This document shows, piece after piece, positions 46,601 through 58,417 of a stretch of DNA of 64,000 nucleotides. Position 1 is the first letter of the stretch; each line of letters opens with the position of its first letter. The notes beneath the pieces were generated by a model. It was given only the letters and a program-made list of their open reading frames with translations, had not been told where the DNA came from and ran no database searches. Source of the DNA: Haliclona indistincta. Its lineage: Eukaryota > Porifera > Demospongiae > Haplosclerida > Chalinidae. The DNA lies in contig OZ024790.1 of assembly GCA_964017065.1 (NCBI GenBank), positions 3,616,458 to 3,680,457 of the forward strand, read 5' to 3'. Position numbers and translations under genes: made by a program.

Positions 46601-49518
46601 CTAGAGGATTTTTCAATTGGAATGAGGCTGAGGTCAACACTACAGCCAGAACTAGCTGCTTTTATGGACCAACTGAAGAGATACCAACTAGACAATGTGT
46701 GTCTAGACTGAATTGGGCAGCTCCTTCTGTTAGTCAGTGTAGAACAGTAGTCAGCGAACAGTTCAACAGCACTCAACAGGTGAGCTCAGTTATGGTGACT
46801 TATATGAAGAACATTTGTATAAAGGTGAATGTCAGTGCTGACAATGTCAACTCAGTCATCAATAACATCACAAGTATTGTATCATCAGCAAACGAGACAT
46901 CAGATCAGATTGGAGAAAATGTGGATATAGTAGCAGATGTACTCACACAATCTGCGAATGTAATCCAGACTCAAAATGTGTCACTTGAAGTAGCCAGTCA
47001 AGTTAGTATGATCATTGTATCAAATAGTTATTATTAACTGGCATCTCATTGGAAATAATAGGCAGCATCTAATGCTGTGGTAATACTGGACAATGTAGAG
47101 GAGTGGCCAATGGAAGTTGTTCAAGAACAGAGTAACATGTGAGTGTCATGTGTGTCTAGATGACTATGAAACATCACATTCTTCAGAATTGTACAAGCGT
47201 TTGATAATATTGTTGATGCTTTGATTCAATCAGAGAACTTTACTAATATTTCTGTTGTTGAACGAGACTTGGCATTGAGAGGAGAACGAGTGAGCCATAA
47301 CAATAATACTCTGATATACTAATATATGTTCAATATTGGCACAGATCAATGGAGAAGATTTTAAAGGTCGAACAGTGTCAGTAGGACAATCATCAGGTCT
47401 GTGTCAAAATACGGTCATGATGAATTCATTATATTTTTATATAATTCTAATGATAGATTCTCGAGAACTGCAATTATCAACATCTAATTCTGTGACATCA
47501 GATGAGCTCCATCCAAGCTTGAATGCTGTACTTTCTCTACCACGGGAAATCATTAGCAGCATTCAAGATGATAGTAGTGTGCATGCTCTGTCAATAGCAT
47601 TTGCAGCATACAACTCACCGGCACTATTCCCTGTGAGAAACACACAACTAAAAACCACTGCATCTAGTACTGTTGTCGGCAGTCAGGTAGTTTCAGTGCA
47701 AGTTAGTGGCATTGCTGATGGAACAAGACTTGCAAATCCTGTAATTTTTCAACTACGCTTAACAAATTCACCCACTACTGGAATGAATGAGTTTGTTGCT
47801 AGTAGACGATGTGTTTTCTGGGACTTCAAAGCAGCAAGTAAGTTTCCAATCTTCTGAATTACACAAAGTGAATAATGGTTGTTAAGATGGTAATGGTGAC
47901 TGGAATACTGGCGGCTGCAATCTGACATCCTTCAATCGATCAACCAATGTAGCAAGTTGTGAGTGTGACCACCTCACAAACTTTGCCTGCCTTGTGGTAA
48001 ACGTTCTCTTAATTTTACACCAACACTACCATCCTAATAATTATTCAATTGTAGGACATTTCTGTTCGACTGCCAGGTGGTAAAGAAAATGTAACAGTAC
48101 TACCAGATGAATACATATTAGCACTTGATGTTACAACATACGTTGGAGTACTGTTCTCTTTAATAGGATTGGTCATCATGCTTTTAACTTACCTGGCATT
48201 TAGGTAACAATGTGCGAATGATTAATCACATGAACCTAATTGCTCTCTTCAGGACCTTTCGCAATAAAGATGTCACTAAGTTTCACGTACAGCTAGCAGT
48301 GTCAATGTTGCTCATGTTGATAGTGTTTGTGGCTGGTATTGGTCGTACTGAGAACAGAGCTGGTTGTATCACTGTGGGTGTGCTCCTCCACTACCTCATC
48401 CTAGTGGTCTGGATGTGGATGGGTGCTGAAGCTGTACTTCTCTTTCAAAAGCTGGTGATTGTCTTCAAGAAGGGAACGACACTTTATATGGTGATTGTTT
48501 CAATTGTCTGTTGGGGTTAGTCAAATACAAAGTGAAACGATTGTTAGATGATGATTCTGATGCTGATTCTGCAGCTTGTCCTCTGCTACCAGTGGTAATA
48601 TCTGTGAGTATCAATCCTGACTACTACATCACACAATCTAACACAACTAGAGGATTGTGAGTTTTCATGAATACTGTATACAGAATTTTAATTTTGTTTC
48701 GTTCTTGCAGTTGTTTCATCAGTGAAGTTGGTGTGTTCTTTGGAGCATTTCTTGTTCCAATTATTCTCATCATTCTCTTCAACGCCTGTATCTTCATTGC
48801 ATCAAGCTATGTAGTCATTCGGTTAAAATTCAGGCAACAAAAGAGCAACTTGGCTCGTAAAGGATGCCAAAAGCAACACAAATTTCCAATGTCAATCAAA
48901 GATACTTGTAAGCTGGTTGCATTGCTAGCTGGATTCATGTTTCTACTGGGGCTCTCATGGATTATTCTACTGTTTACAGTAGTTGGAGCTGATACTAACA
49001 TCTATGCTGCCTTTGCCATTCAATGGCTGTTTGTGTTCTTCAATTCTCTCCAGGGCTTCTTCCTCTTTGTGTTCTTTGTAGCTCTTAATCGTGATGCTCG
49101 TATCTTGTGGTATAATTTCTTGTGTCCTTGTCTTAAAAGCAAGAAAGGTGCTTACTCATCAAGAATCAAGCACTCTACAATATTCGGAAACACTGCTATT
49201 ACTAAATTGTCCACTCAAAGAGAAGTTACTTTTGATACTATGAAATCAGCAGTTAAGAAGCACAAATTTGAAGAAACGGTTGTAGTCAACTATGCTTCTA
49301 CTATTAATGAAACAGATATTGATGATGCTCCTGACTTGTTGGTTGACCTCATTACCTCACCACCAGGTGAAGATGATACTACAGTGAAGACTCTTTCAAA
49401 AAATCTTCCTGAAATTCGGATAAAGCGATCAACGACCATACGCAAGACACATGATATTGAAACAGCTGAAGTGACCTTTGATGCTAGTGGTAGTGAGGAT
49501 GAAGAGACAAGTCTTTAA
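36308..49518 (+). CDS. Adhesion GPCR copy C, near complete (SP-Ig2-FN3-Ig/FN3 array-HRM2-GAIN-GPS-7TM)
   Basis: Paralogue of copy B, roughly 2,900 residues. N-terminal exons 36308-36464 (MNWFSRSSSEWHF; signal core MMLVLMAMRLLGQDC), 36511-36894, 36990-37373, FN3 37417-37686. Array exons: Ig e 40222-about 40511, f 40571-40891, g 40968-41291, h 41350-41715, i 41784-42101, a 42183-42542, b 42603-42929, c 43002-43418, d 43478-43813, FN3 43920-44240, e 44297-44590, f 44645-44968, g 45047-45367, h 45418-45786. HRM1 45838-46014; module 46068-46502; HRM2 46562-46779; GAIN 46825-47837; GPS 47887-47996; 7TM from 48055. It lacks the Ser-Gly/SMB exons. The first Ig e exon has lost its GT donor. Otherwise all frames are open. 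Confidence 0.82.
37709..38888 (+). mobile_element. Long-inverted-repeat hairpin element, copy 3
   Basis: In the copy C intron after the FN3 exon. Inverted repeat about 37716-37862 versus 37918-38080 (gaacaagcatggaatggtaa and its complement). Terminal hairpin 38863-38886 with arms agggacgcac and gtgcgtccct, followed by AATA. Contains one gtcacgtgc E-box and the reverse YY1-like word as in the other copies. Confidence 0.8.
38893..40052 (+). mobile_element. ATGCCTCGGTGG-ended element, copy 1
   Basis: Left end tatgcctcg...cgaggcata is a perfect hairpin (38896-38926); right end ccaccgaggcat at 40021-40032 is the inverted copy of the left atgcctcggtgg, followed by a ctgcacctttggtgc hairpin and ttcat. 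Interior has CATT-repeat runs, an aaccctcggcgc/gcgcgagggtt palindrome (38965-38991) and no domain-bearing ORF. It abuts the end of hairpin element copy 3 within a few bases. Relatives at about 60524-61245 and, reversed, 51905-52512. Confidence 0.7.
40222..45786 (+). other. Copy C Ig/FN3 array (e-f-g-h-i-a-b-c-d-FN3-e-f-g-h)
   Basis: Thirteen Ig exons and one FN3 exon, homologous type by type to copy B. Relative to B, the first a-b-c-d-FN3 run is missing. Ig a (42183-42542) has a short insertion (MGMLLSSSPR). Exon g ends with the weak donor gtctgt, and h with gttttg. The first e exon (SIAKDSMGSPILAG) is clearly diverged from the second. Confidence 0.82.
45838..47996 (+). other. Copy C: HRM1 - module - HRM2 - GAIN - GPS
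   Basis: HRM1 SYRWPATPVGDTV; HRM2 RGFFNWNEAEVN; GAIN-B exon 47457-47837 carries an extra VHA (DDSSVHALSIAF) against copies A and B. GPS CVFWDF and HLTNFACLV intact. Confidence 0.82.
48055..49518 (+). other. Copy C: seven-transmembrane domain and tail
   Basis: TM1 48055-48203; TM2-4 48253-48515; ECL2 48575-48656; TM5-7 and tail 48711-49518. The donor after the TM2-4 exon is gttagt instead of gtaagt. Tail keeps DDAPDLL and EDEETSL; ICL3 is more diverged (RLKFRQQKSNLARKG). Confidence 0.85.
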
Positions 49519-50215
49519 AACACAACATATTAATTTAGTGTTAGATAAACATTGTTGACACATTGTAGCTAGCTAGTGTTGAATGACACCATCATATCAT
49601 TCAACTTTATAGATAAGTAGTTTAAAAATGAAAAGACATTGACCTCATATATGCACAGTAGCAATGCTTACAATTTACATGTATTGTTTTGGCTCAATTA
49701 AATGTTGGCTTTGTAACAAGCTGTACATAGGATCAATATTTTGTCACAAGCTGAATGCACGTCAGGTGTCAGCAGTCAACAGCAACTAGGTGAACTAGCT
49801 ATAAGAACACAACAGCCACTGATGTAGGGATCTATGGTCTGTTATCAAGTCAATCGTGTTACCATTCCATGCTTGTTCCTTGTTAGTTTACATTGTGGAC
49901 CAGTGGTAGATGTCACAACCCTACATTTTGATAGAAATCGAAGTTGGTTTGGTGGAGTAAGAGTATGCTTTATAAAATCTGGAAAGTAATTGAGAATGTG
50001 CAACACAGAAAGTAATATAATAGTACGTGACTCTACAACATGAACTTGCTTCACAACATGAACAAATCTTTGAATGCCATTCAAAGATTCGTATACAGCT
50101 AATGAGGTAAGAATTAAAAGGCAATAGTTAGAAGTCTCAACTCTGCTAGGCTAGTCGCGCCGTCTCTCTTGAATTGAATCATACCACTGAGCCTCACATT
50201 CATAAGAGCGGTGTG
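49519..50215. repeat. 3' flank of copy C with half hairpin element
   Basis: The first 100 bases align with the 3' flanks of the other copies (acattgttgacacattgtagc). About 49720-49926 is one arm plus loop of the long-inverted-repeat element. The rest shows a caacatgaacttgctt/ gttg-rich inverted word pair near 50035-50090 and no gene. Confidence 0.55.
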
Positions 50216-51682
50216 ACACTGTGGATGGGTGCTGAAGCTGTACTTCTCTTTCAAAAGCTGGTGATTGTCTTCAAGAAGGGAACGACACTTTATAAGGTGA
50301 TGGTTTCAATTGTCTGTTGGGGTAAGTCAAGTTACAACTTGAAACTATTAGAGATCTAGAATAATTTTTATAATGATGATTCTGCAGCTTGTCCTCTGCT
50401 ACCAGTGATAGTATCTGTTAGTATCAATCCTGACCATTATATCACAAATTATTACATAGTACGTCATCTTTCACCAATCGGATTGCTCTATTCGAGGGCA
50501 TTAATGTAGGTTATTGACCGCGCGTAGCGTCTTCCATAGCAACATACCGTTGCGTCTTTGCGAGTTTGAAAAATTCGCGATGTTATTTCGCTCACAGTGA
50601 TAAACTATGTAATAAATCATTTATTGCCCTACACAACTCGGGCAATAACCGACATTAATGACCTCGGGAAAGTCGGTTGCCCTCGTACAGTCTCGGGCTG
50701 CGCCCTCGACCGTAACTCGGGAAACGACTTTCCCGCGGTCATTAATGTCGGTTATTGCCCTCGTGTGAGGGCAATAACTAATACATCTAACACAACTAGA
50801 GGATTGTGAGTTTTGCATGAATTATTAATAATGATTTTTAAAACATACTTAATTTTTATTTCGCTCTATATTGTGCAGTTGTTTCATCAGTGAAGTTGGT
50901 GTGTTCTTTGGAGCATTTCTTGTTCCAATTATTCTCATCATTCTCTTCAATGCCTGTATCTTCATTGCATCAAGCTATGTAGTCATTAAGTTAAAAGTTA
51001 ACCAACAAAAGAGCAACTTGGCTCGTAAAGGCAGTCAGAAAGAAAAAAAATTCCCATGTCATCCAAAGACACTTGCAAGTTGCTTGTATTGCTAGCTGGT
51101 TTCATGTCTCTACTGGGGCTCTCATGGATTATTCTACTGTTTACAGTAGTTGGAGCTGATACTAACATCTATGCTGCCTTTGCCATTCAATGGTTGTTTG
51201 TGTTCTTCAATTCTCTCCAGGGCTTCTTCCTCTTTGTGTTCTTTGTAGCTCTTAATCGTGATGCTCGTAACTTGTGGTATAATTTCTTGTGTTCTTGTCT
51301 TAAAAGCAAGAAAGGTGCTTTCTCATCAAAAATCAAACACTCTTCGATATCTGGAAACACTGCTAGTACCAAGCTGTCCACTCAAAGAGAATTTTGTTCT
51401 AATACTTTGAAAGCAGCAGTTAAGAAACACAATGAAGAATTGGTTGTAGTCAACAATGCCTCTACTATTAATGAAACAGATATTGATGATGCTCCTGACT
51501 TGTTGGTTGACCTCATTACCTCACGACCAGGTGAAGATGATACTACAGTGAAGACTCTTTCAAAAAATCATTCTGAAATTCAGATAAAGCGATCATCAAC
51601 CATACGCAAGACCCATGATATCGAAACAGCTGAAGTGACCTTTGATGCTGGTGGTAGTGGGGATGAAGAGACAAGTCTTTAA
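50216..51682 (+). pseudogene. Adhesion GPCR copy D, truncated 7TM pseudogene
   Basis: Starts abruptly inside the TM2-4 exon (WMGAEAVLLFQKLVIV; exon end 50321), followed by the ECL2 exon from 50388. That exon is split by an inserted MITE (about 50447-50783) before resuming at acatctaacacaactagagg. The terminal exon 50879-51682 has a one-base loss near 51045 in ICL3 (after RKGSQK), so TM5 and TM6-7 are in different frames. There is no GAIN, GPS or TM1-2. TM7 and the tail, including DDAPDLL and DEETSL, remain well preserved, so inactivation is recent or the 3' end has been gene-converted. Confidence 0.85.
50447..50783. mobile_element. MITE-like insertion in copy D ECL2 exon
   Basis: Interrupts coding sequence that is continuous in copies A, B and C. 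Contains an inverted pair gggcaataaccgacattaat (50639-50658) and attaatgtcggttattgccc (50741-50760), and a smaller actatgtaataa/ttattacatagt pair. TSD not clear. Confidence 0.7.
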
Positions 51683-51850
51683 AACACAACATTAGCATTA
51701 GATATACATTGTTGACACATTGTAACTAGCTAGTGTTGAATGACACGATCATTATCATTCAACTCTATAGATAATTATGTGTAGTTTTCAAGCCATGTCA
51801 GGGCATGCATTCATTTTTAAAGTAAAGTAAAAAAGTTTTAATAAAAAGTT
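51683..51850. other. 3' flank of copy D
   Basis: Again shares acattgttgacacattgtaa with the other copies; no gene. Confidence 0.5.
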
Positions 51851-51851
51851 T

Positions 51852-52430
51852 AGGGATGACGCTTGCAAAAGTAAAGGAACTAAGATGGGATGATGCTTGC
51901 AAAAATGAAGCACCATGGTGCAGATGCCTCGGTGGAATTGCATGCATACTGCACACTGGACATGCTTTGACCGTCAACACACAGCAACTATATACAGCTA
52001 CTCCATCAGCAGATGATGATTGTAACAGATTTATAAAGTACAATGGTCATACAAGCAGGCAAAAATAACAGAAGCCAATAGTATGCTACCACAGTGTAAT
52101 AGTTAGCTGGGCGTGCACAATGCAGTCATGCTTGTAGCAGCTAGCTTTTTCGGTTTTGCTGCTTTTTGTTCGGACCCGCCACGCTATCCTGTAGTCCAGA
52201 TCAAACCTACAATCTGCTAGCCAGTTAACCATGGACACATTCGACTTCGGAGAAGTCCAGATCGCCAGCAACGGTAAACAAAGTAAGCAAATCACGCCAT
52301 AACTCACGAACAAAGCTTTAATTCAAAAATCTAAGACCATCAAGTTCGAGCTCTTAACCGTGTTGTATCGATATTGCACTTACCACCAGCTGATTCTTCG
52401 CCGTCTTTCAGAACTAGAGCGGACAGACAT

Positions 52431-52468
<38 letters not shown>

Positions 52469-52590
52469 GCGCACGACTACTGTATGCCTCGTGGCTCCGC
52501 CCACCGAGGCATAATAAAGGAACAAGATGGGATGATGCTTGCAAAAATAAAGGAACAAGATGGGATGATGCTTGCAAATATAAAGTCCTA
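51852..52590 (-). mobile_element. ATGCCTCGGTGG-ended element, copy 2 (reversed), inside a 33-bp minisatellite
   Basis: Element body about 51905-52512 in reverse: gcaccatggtgcagatgcct at one end, tatgcctcgtggctccgccc and accgaggcata at the other. On both sides are units of a roughly 33-bp repeat (taaaggaacaagatgggatg, atgcttgcaaa). An ACAG/GACA microsatellite lies at 52424-52468. Confidence 0.65.
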
Positions 52591-52599
52591 AGTATCCCA

Positions 52600-53188
52600 A
52601 GCATTCCGTTGCTTCGTCTATAAAAGGGGTTGAAGTCCAAAACTATTGCTGAGCTGCTCATATCCATACCTCCATTGTGAGCCGAGTTAGTTTCACTTTC
52701 ACGATACAACACTGCGCTCAGTGTAGCTGTATCGGCAAACCCGCGGCTTGAAGGCTTCGAAGCAGCTTGCAATGCTGTGGTCTGTGAAAAGGCGACTTCA
52801 TCCGCGCGCCCGACCACATGACCAAAGAAATCTGATTGTACAATTTCTCACGTGACGACATAGCACATTGCACTTTGAGTGCAACTTTCCTGAAAATCGC
52901 TGTACCAGTCAGGGACACTCTCGAGAAAGTAACGTGACCAGCATGCGAGCAGATGACGTTTATTATTCGTTGTGTACCGTCATGACTTAGCTAGTACACG
53001 CGCCTACATAGATAGGGCCATACGTCTCTAAATCAGTGTCAGAGATGTGTTGTATAGCAACTACAAAATTACAGACAGCTGTCACTCGGCAAGCAATTTA
53101 TAATCTATTGATGTGCATGATGTTTACTGTCAATGCTGTAATTTGTATTCCATTAACAGTAGCTAGTACACTATGCATCTATAGTGTG
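52600..53188. other. Spacer, no gene
   Basis: Moderately GC-rich DNA without a supported ORF, hairpin or repeat relation that I could detect. Confidence 0.4.
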
Positions 53189-53670
53189 TATCTGTTCCGC
53201 GCATTCTAGGAATTTGCGCATTCTATAGAATGCGTTGCGCATTCTAGGAATTCCTAGAATGCCCGCCATTCTATAGAATGGCGCGCATAAAATGCGCAGG
53301 AATTTGCGCATTCTGTGGAGAGCAGTGTACGTATGGTTCCGGCGAGTCTCTAAACACTGAGGCGGGTGAGCTGAGCCAGCTGCGAGTGTATACTGTCTAG
53401 CTATAAATGTAGTCTTCGTCAGTATTTTTCACCATAGTGTCAGTACACGTTCTCAGTCAAATATAACTCTACCCAATTATTGATAAATAAATTATTATTG
53501 ATAATGATAGATTAATAGTAAGAAGTGATCTATAAATGCCTATAGCACAATGCCTGTCATTGAAATGCTATTTCAATTTCTTCATTGCTCCTTTCAGGGT
53601 TTTTTCTTTTCATTGCTCGCATCACAGACTGTGTAAACCAAAAATAATTATAATACAATATCAATAATAG

Positions 53671-54287
53671 CAAGGGCGTATAGAGAGAAGAGGGCATGCA
53701 ACGCAATACTATCCGTGAAAACATCGAAATCTTTATTGTTACTAAGAATAGCACTTTCCGTTATCAATTATTGTTATGGTATACGGAGGGTAAACGGAAA
53801 TTGACGTCACTACACAAAGTAAGGGCAGCCAAGCTGAAGAACACTGCACAATACAACATGAATACCAATGTTGCGCGCGCGATCACAGCCACGCCAGACA
53901 AAGCGGAAAAAGACCGTGACTTCGCCTCTGTCGGATACAGCTCGTCGCCTGTTGCTGGTCAAAAAGCAAATACTCTGCAGCCGATCAGCAGGAAGCGACA
54001 GCGCCAACGATAGCAAGACAGCAGTTTCGTTTTACCTGCGTCTCAGCCAACGCCATCTGTGATACGCGACATGGTTGGCAACCAGTATCCACAACTTCAT
54101 GTCGATTGTAGATTTGTCAGCTAGTTTTCCATGGAGCACGCCTCGACCAGTACGCTGTATGACGCGTCCACGTTTAATGAACATTGCGTGATGTCACATC
54201 CGCGTGGGCGTAAAATCTAATGTTAGTAACAATAAAGATTTCGATGTTTCTATGTGTTGCATGCCCTCTTCTCTCTATACGCCCTTG
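53671..54287. mobile_element. MITE nested in the Ginger left end
   Basis: Termini caagggcgtatagagagaag and its inverse ending cgcccttg; inverted repeat of about 80 bases (tttattgttactaa words on both arms). Flanked by a 7-bp duplication ataatag at 53664-53670 and 54288-54294. Internal ORF of 105 codons has no recognisable domain. Confidence 0.82.
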
Positions 54288-55019
54288 ATAATAGCTATAT
54301 ACTGCAGTCCTACCAATTTAAAGAGAACATCATTGCTGAGACGAAATGACTTCTCCTCGTTCTTTATCAAAATTCTGGCCACCTCCTCGTCCAGTTTGTA
54401 TGTAAGATCACACAACTACAGATGTAAAAGAAATGACAACTGCATACAATCACATGCAAGACAATATACCTCTTCACTGGAGTAATGATCCAGGGACTTC
54501 CCCAAACTATTGAACTTCAACAGTTTCATCTCCTTTAGCTTGCTTCCTGTACACTGGTTCATCAAAACTAGATCCCGCTCTTCATTCTTTACTTCCCCAC
54601 TAACTATCTTGCAGAGGTATTCCTATCACAGTATGGTAAATTACTCAATAAAGGATTTTCACAGCCAACCTTGTCAACATCAATGGCATGTGCCACTTCA
54701 CTATAGCTAGGCCACACAATTTCATCTTCCAAGTCCTCTTCTATAGTTCTTTGGTTGAGCACATGTTAGTAAATAAAAACTTGTGTGATGCATAGATAGC
54801 TACATACATTCTTCCACACTTGGGTAGCTTTTTCCTTCTGATCACATTGTATTTTGATCTATATAGGTACATGTACTTTACAACCACACGTGCTAGCTAA
54901 GTACATTATGAATATTAATTATCCAGCCCAAGAGGGGTTTCCAAAAACCTTCGAAACCATTCTGTGTACGCGCCTGTATTTGGTATACTATTATTAAGTA
55001 TAGTTTGAAACTTACAAGA

Positions 55020-55910
55020 TATTTGCACAGTCAGTGATGATTAGTGCTAGCCACCAACGTATTTGTGGCATATCAGCCTAAAAACAATGATTATTATCCT
55101 TTATAAATTTAAGTAATTAACATACTGTTTTAAAATCATGGTCAGCATCACATATCTTGTATAGTCCATACTATAGGTGAAAAGTTATGATTAATTACAT
55201 TCAGATCAGCTACCAAGAAATTACCATGATTGTAAACACACCGCAGTCAACTCCATGACTTTGTGAAGAGAAATTCTATAAAATAATTTCAGAGTAAAAG
55301 TCAAAAAATTGCTTGGAGGATAATGCATCGACTACTCATAGCCTCATAATGTGGCAATAATGTACCTGGATATATGGTCTGCCTCAAGTACTGTCCACCC
55401 TGGCAAAGGCATGAAACTCTGTGGAGGGTCTTTGAAGATATGGCAATGTACTATCCTCCTGTAAAAGTGCGCATGAAGCCAGTGACACAAACATGAAAAA
55501 GACATCTAAGCAACCTTAAAATATCAAGATGCCTTTTACAACCTGGCCTTTTCAATGGATCAAAGTAGAATATCTGTTGATGACTTACGTCTATGCCCTA
55601 TCAAACATCAATTGAATCCATCATAAAGTTGTTATACGTAATGACTCACTGCTAAACACCAGTGATTTCCATTAACATTTGCAGCTGTCAAAATTAAATT
55701 GCTGACATCCAACAACTTTGGCTAAAATGCAAAGTCAGGCAGAGTCATTATCATGCTAATAGCTTACTGATAACCATGACTCCACAGAAGCATCTTCTTC
55801 AGCAAGAGAAAGAAAGTGATTGTCAATGATGTAGACTTGACGATGTCCTTGCTGAACATTTGATAGATACAGCAAACACAACAAAACAGATGACAATCAC
55901 CTCTTCTGCT
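55020..55910 (-). other. Ulp1/C48-type cysteine protease domain in the Ginger element
   Basis: Read on the minus strand across several short exons: HRQVYIIDNHFLSL; NGNHWCLAV (catalytic His-Trp); HQQIFYFDPLKRPGC (catalytic Asp); QSHGVDCGVFTIM (catalytic Gln and Cys); DMPQIRWWLALIITDC. These are the H-D-Q-C residues of the SUMO-protease family in the right order. All four are present, so this domain looks undamaged. Exon joints are approximate. Confidence 0.82.
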
Positions 55911-56574
55911 CTGGCAGCAAATATTGACAAAAGACAATCAATAACCTGTACATGTACAAAATAATTAACATTAATAGCTGCAATAATATATTTAGCCATA
56001 ATACTTCTCCAGAGAGTGGCTTTCCATTCACAAGGAGACGCAAGTCACTAGGATATACCACTACTCCAGCTCCTGGAGTCACATTCAGTTCCTTAGTGCT
56101 GGTAGCTTTTAGCAAAACCTGTTTTAAAAGAAGATAAAACAATCATGGCTGCCACCGTAGATGCCGTTGGCAATGATGTAAACTGATACCCTATCTCTCT
56201 GTTCCTTAGTCAATTCCTTTTCCCAGCATGTCTTGTTTGCTGGCAAAACAATTGGTATGATTATTAGTAGTATCCAAACACAATACATACCCTGAATGTC
56301 ACCAATGCACAAGTAGTCAACCGAACTTCTCAATCGCATCTTCAAGTCTGCAACATTACTTGATTCAGAAACATTGTAAGAAGTAACAGCTTTCACCTAC
56401 AAGCATGATAAAAGTATACAATTTTATTGTTTATTTAAATTACTTCCTGGTTTTTCTGACTCTTAAAGTCTGCATCAGTCAGGGTCTGCCTCATATGATC
56501 TTCTGTAAGACAATCATGAAATAATGTTAGTAGATTATTATACAATATGCAATTCAAAACTTATAAGACTTGCT

Positions 56575-56884
56575 TATTAGGATGCTCACCCGGTACATGT
56601 TCATCCTGTGAACAGTTTTTACACATTCTACCTTGGTGACACTTGCTAGTACAAAAAAAACCTTTTCGCCGACAAGGACATCTCTTCGTTTTGCAGCTAG
56701 CTTTGCAGTTGCAAGTTCCACCATGGAAGGCATTCCGGGGATTAAGATGCATGGCTGCTACTCGAAGTGACACAAGTGAAGATTTGTCCCATCCATCTAC
56801 TTTGAGATCCAACTTCCCAGGGAAGAGCTCTAGATCACCTTCTCCAAAACAATGATCCAGGACTCCATACTCACACCTATACAA
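56575..56884 (-). other. Ginger cysteine-rich (CXC-like) domain
   Basis: GGTCNCKASCKTKRCPCRRK, then GFFCTSKCHQGRMCKNC: nine or more Cys in C-x-C and C-x3-C spacing, similar to tesmin/CXC zinc-binding units and to the C-terminus of KRBA2-like proteins. Preceded by a segment LFPGKLDLKVDGWDKSSLVS. Confidence 0.75.
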
Positions 56885-56936
56885 AAGAGTTATAATTCAT
56901 GCCAATCAGACACATAATCTTACTTCAATCGGTATA

Positions 56937-58000
56937 GATGATGTTTTTTACCAAGCACCTGCACCACTACGCAAGGCAAACGATGTAGATCTGTCGAGGC
57001 TCTATCAATTCGGGGAATCTTGACACTAACAAAATCACCACAACAAAAGGTCACCATTTTCTTCCTCTTATCTTTGGAATACTTCATCTTCATCCTCTCA
57101 ACATTTTGCCGATACCTTTCATCTGCTTCCTTTCTCACCAATAAATGCTTTGAGGATGTGCCAAGACAACGAGCATCAGTCGAAAAATCGTCTTCTGATT
57201 CTACTTCATTTTTCTGCATTCTTTCTTCATCTGACTCACTATCTTCATCTTGCTTCCATCTGTGTTCCTCAACTTGCTTCCGTCTCTGTTCTTCAACTTG
57301 CTTCCGTCCCTGTTCCTCATCTTGCTTCCGTCTCTGTTCCTCATCTTGCTTCCGTCTCTGTTCCTCAACTTGCTTACGTCTCTGTTCTTCAACTTGCTTC
57401 CGTCTCTGTTCCTCATCTTGCTTCCGTCTCTGTTCCTCATCTTGCTTCCATTTGCGTTCCTCGTCTTGCTTCGGTCTGTGTTCTCCATCTTGCTTTCGTC
57501 TGTGTTCTTCTGCATTCAGCTCTCTTGTGTGATTCCCTTCAAGTAGTCTCTGTTCCTTTTCCAGCAGTCTCTGTTCTTCTTCTATTAGTCTCTCTTCTTC
57601 TTCCAACAGTCGCTGTTCTTCCTCCAGCCCCCGTCTGTACTCTTCTTCATGTTCTTCTAGTTCTCTCTTGTGCTCCACTTCAATTAGTCTCTGCTTTTCT
57701 AACTCTTGTCTGTGTTCATTCACCTCTTTTCTGCTGACCTCTTCCTCAGATGTTTGTGAAATTCCATTCTGTTCCTCTTCCACAATATCATCAATATCTT
57801 CTTCGCAAATACGTACACTATCGACTCCAGGAAAAACACTTTGTCGAGGTGGCTGGCCGAAAACCAGTTCATACGGAGTCTTCAGCATAGTTCCATGAGT
57901 TGTGGAATTAAGCTGATCTACAACCGATAATAACTTTAGCAACTGTAAAATGAACACTTTCAATGTAAGTATTATTATACTGCAATTATAGTAATTAGCG
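56937..58000 (-). other. Ginger coiled-coil repeat region and SH3-like domain
   Basis: After the end of the integrase core (TPYELVFGQPPRQSVFPG) there are about 180 residues of Glu/Arg/Gln/Lys repeats with unit EEQRRKQ(D/V), encoded by a 24-bp DNA repeat (about 57255-57475), predicted to form a long charged helix. It ends in CCGDFVSVKIPRIDRAS and VVQVLGKKHHLYRL, like the small C-terminal beta domain of Ginger/Gypsy integrases. Confidence 0.75.
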
Positions 58001-58052
58001 AGTGTTACTATCACGCTGGAAGGTAGGCAAAGTATAGTTGTTAATGTACCTT

Positions 58053-58278
58053 AGAACTGGTATTATTAGCGACTAGTTAATTAAGTGTTTTTCCATTGAA
58101 GACATTTAGCGTGTACTAATTTTAGCGTTTGGCTGATATTTAATGAGATTCATGCTCGTTTACAGTCATTATTACTACAAAACCACGAATGAATCTCAAT
58201 TTAGCGTACCTAAATTTAGCTTTTATGACCTCACTCGCTAAAAACGCTAAAATTAGTGGTCGCTAATAATACTGGTTT
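58053..58278. mobile_element. Small MITE inside the Ginger gene
   Basis: Left aactggtattattagcgac and right gtcgctaataatactggtt are inverted copies. Interior has repeated tttagcg/cgctaaa words. Possible TTA target duplication. It lies between the integrase core exon and the coiled-coil exon. Confidence 0.6.
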
Positions 58279-58417
58279 TATAAATATCGACTTTGTCACT
58301 GCTTTGTCAAAACAATTTTTGGTTAGCCATGCATTTTAAATACACTAATTTGCACCAAGTGTTCCCTTTTCGCAAATCCGGTCACATACTAGTTTGCTAC
58401 AAACCACTCACATTGAA

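Noticed and set aside
53696..54013. 105-codon basic ORF
   Set aside because: Lies inside the nested MITE, has no domain, and the antisense strand is equally open.
57020..57740. Plus-strand open frames with Leu/Ser/Cys-rich repeats
   Set aside because: They are the complement of the 24-bp repeat encoding the Ginger coiled coil; the minus-strand frame has flanking integrase domains.
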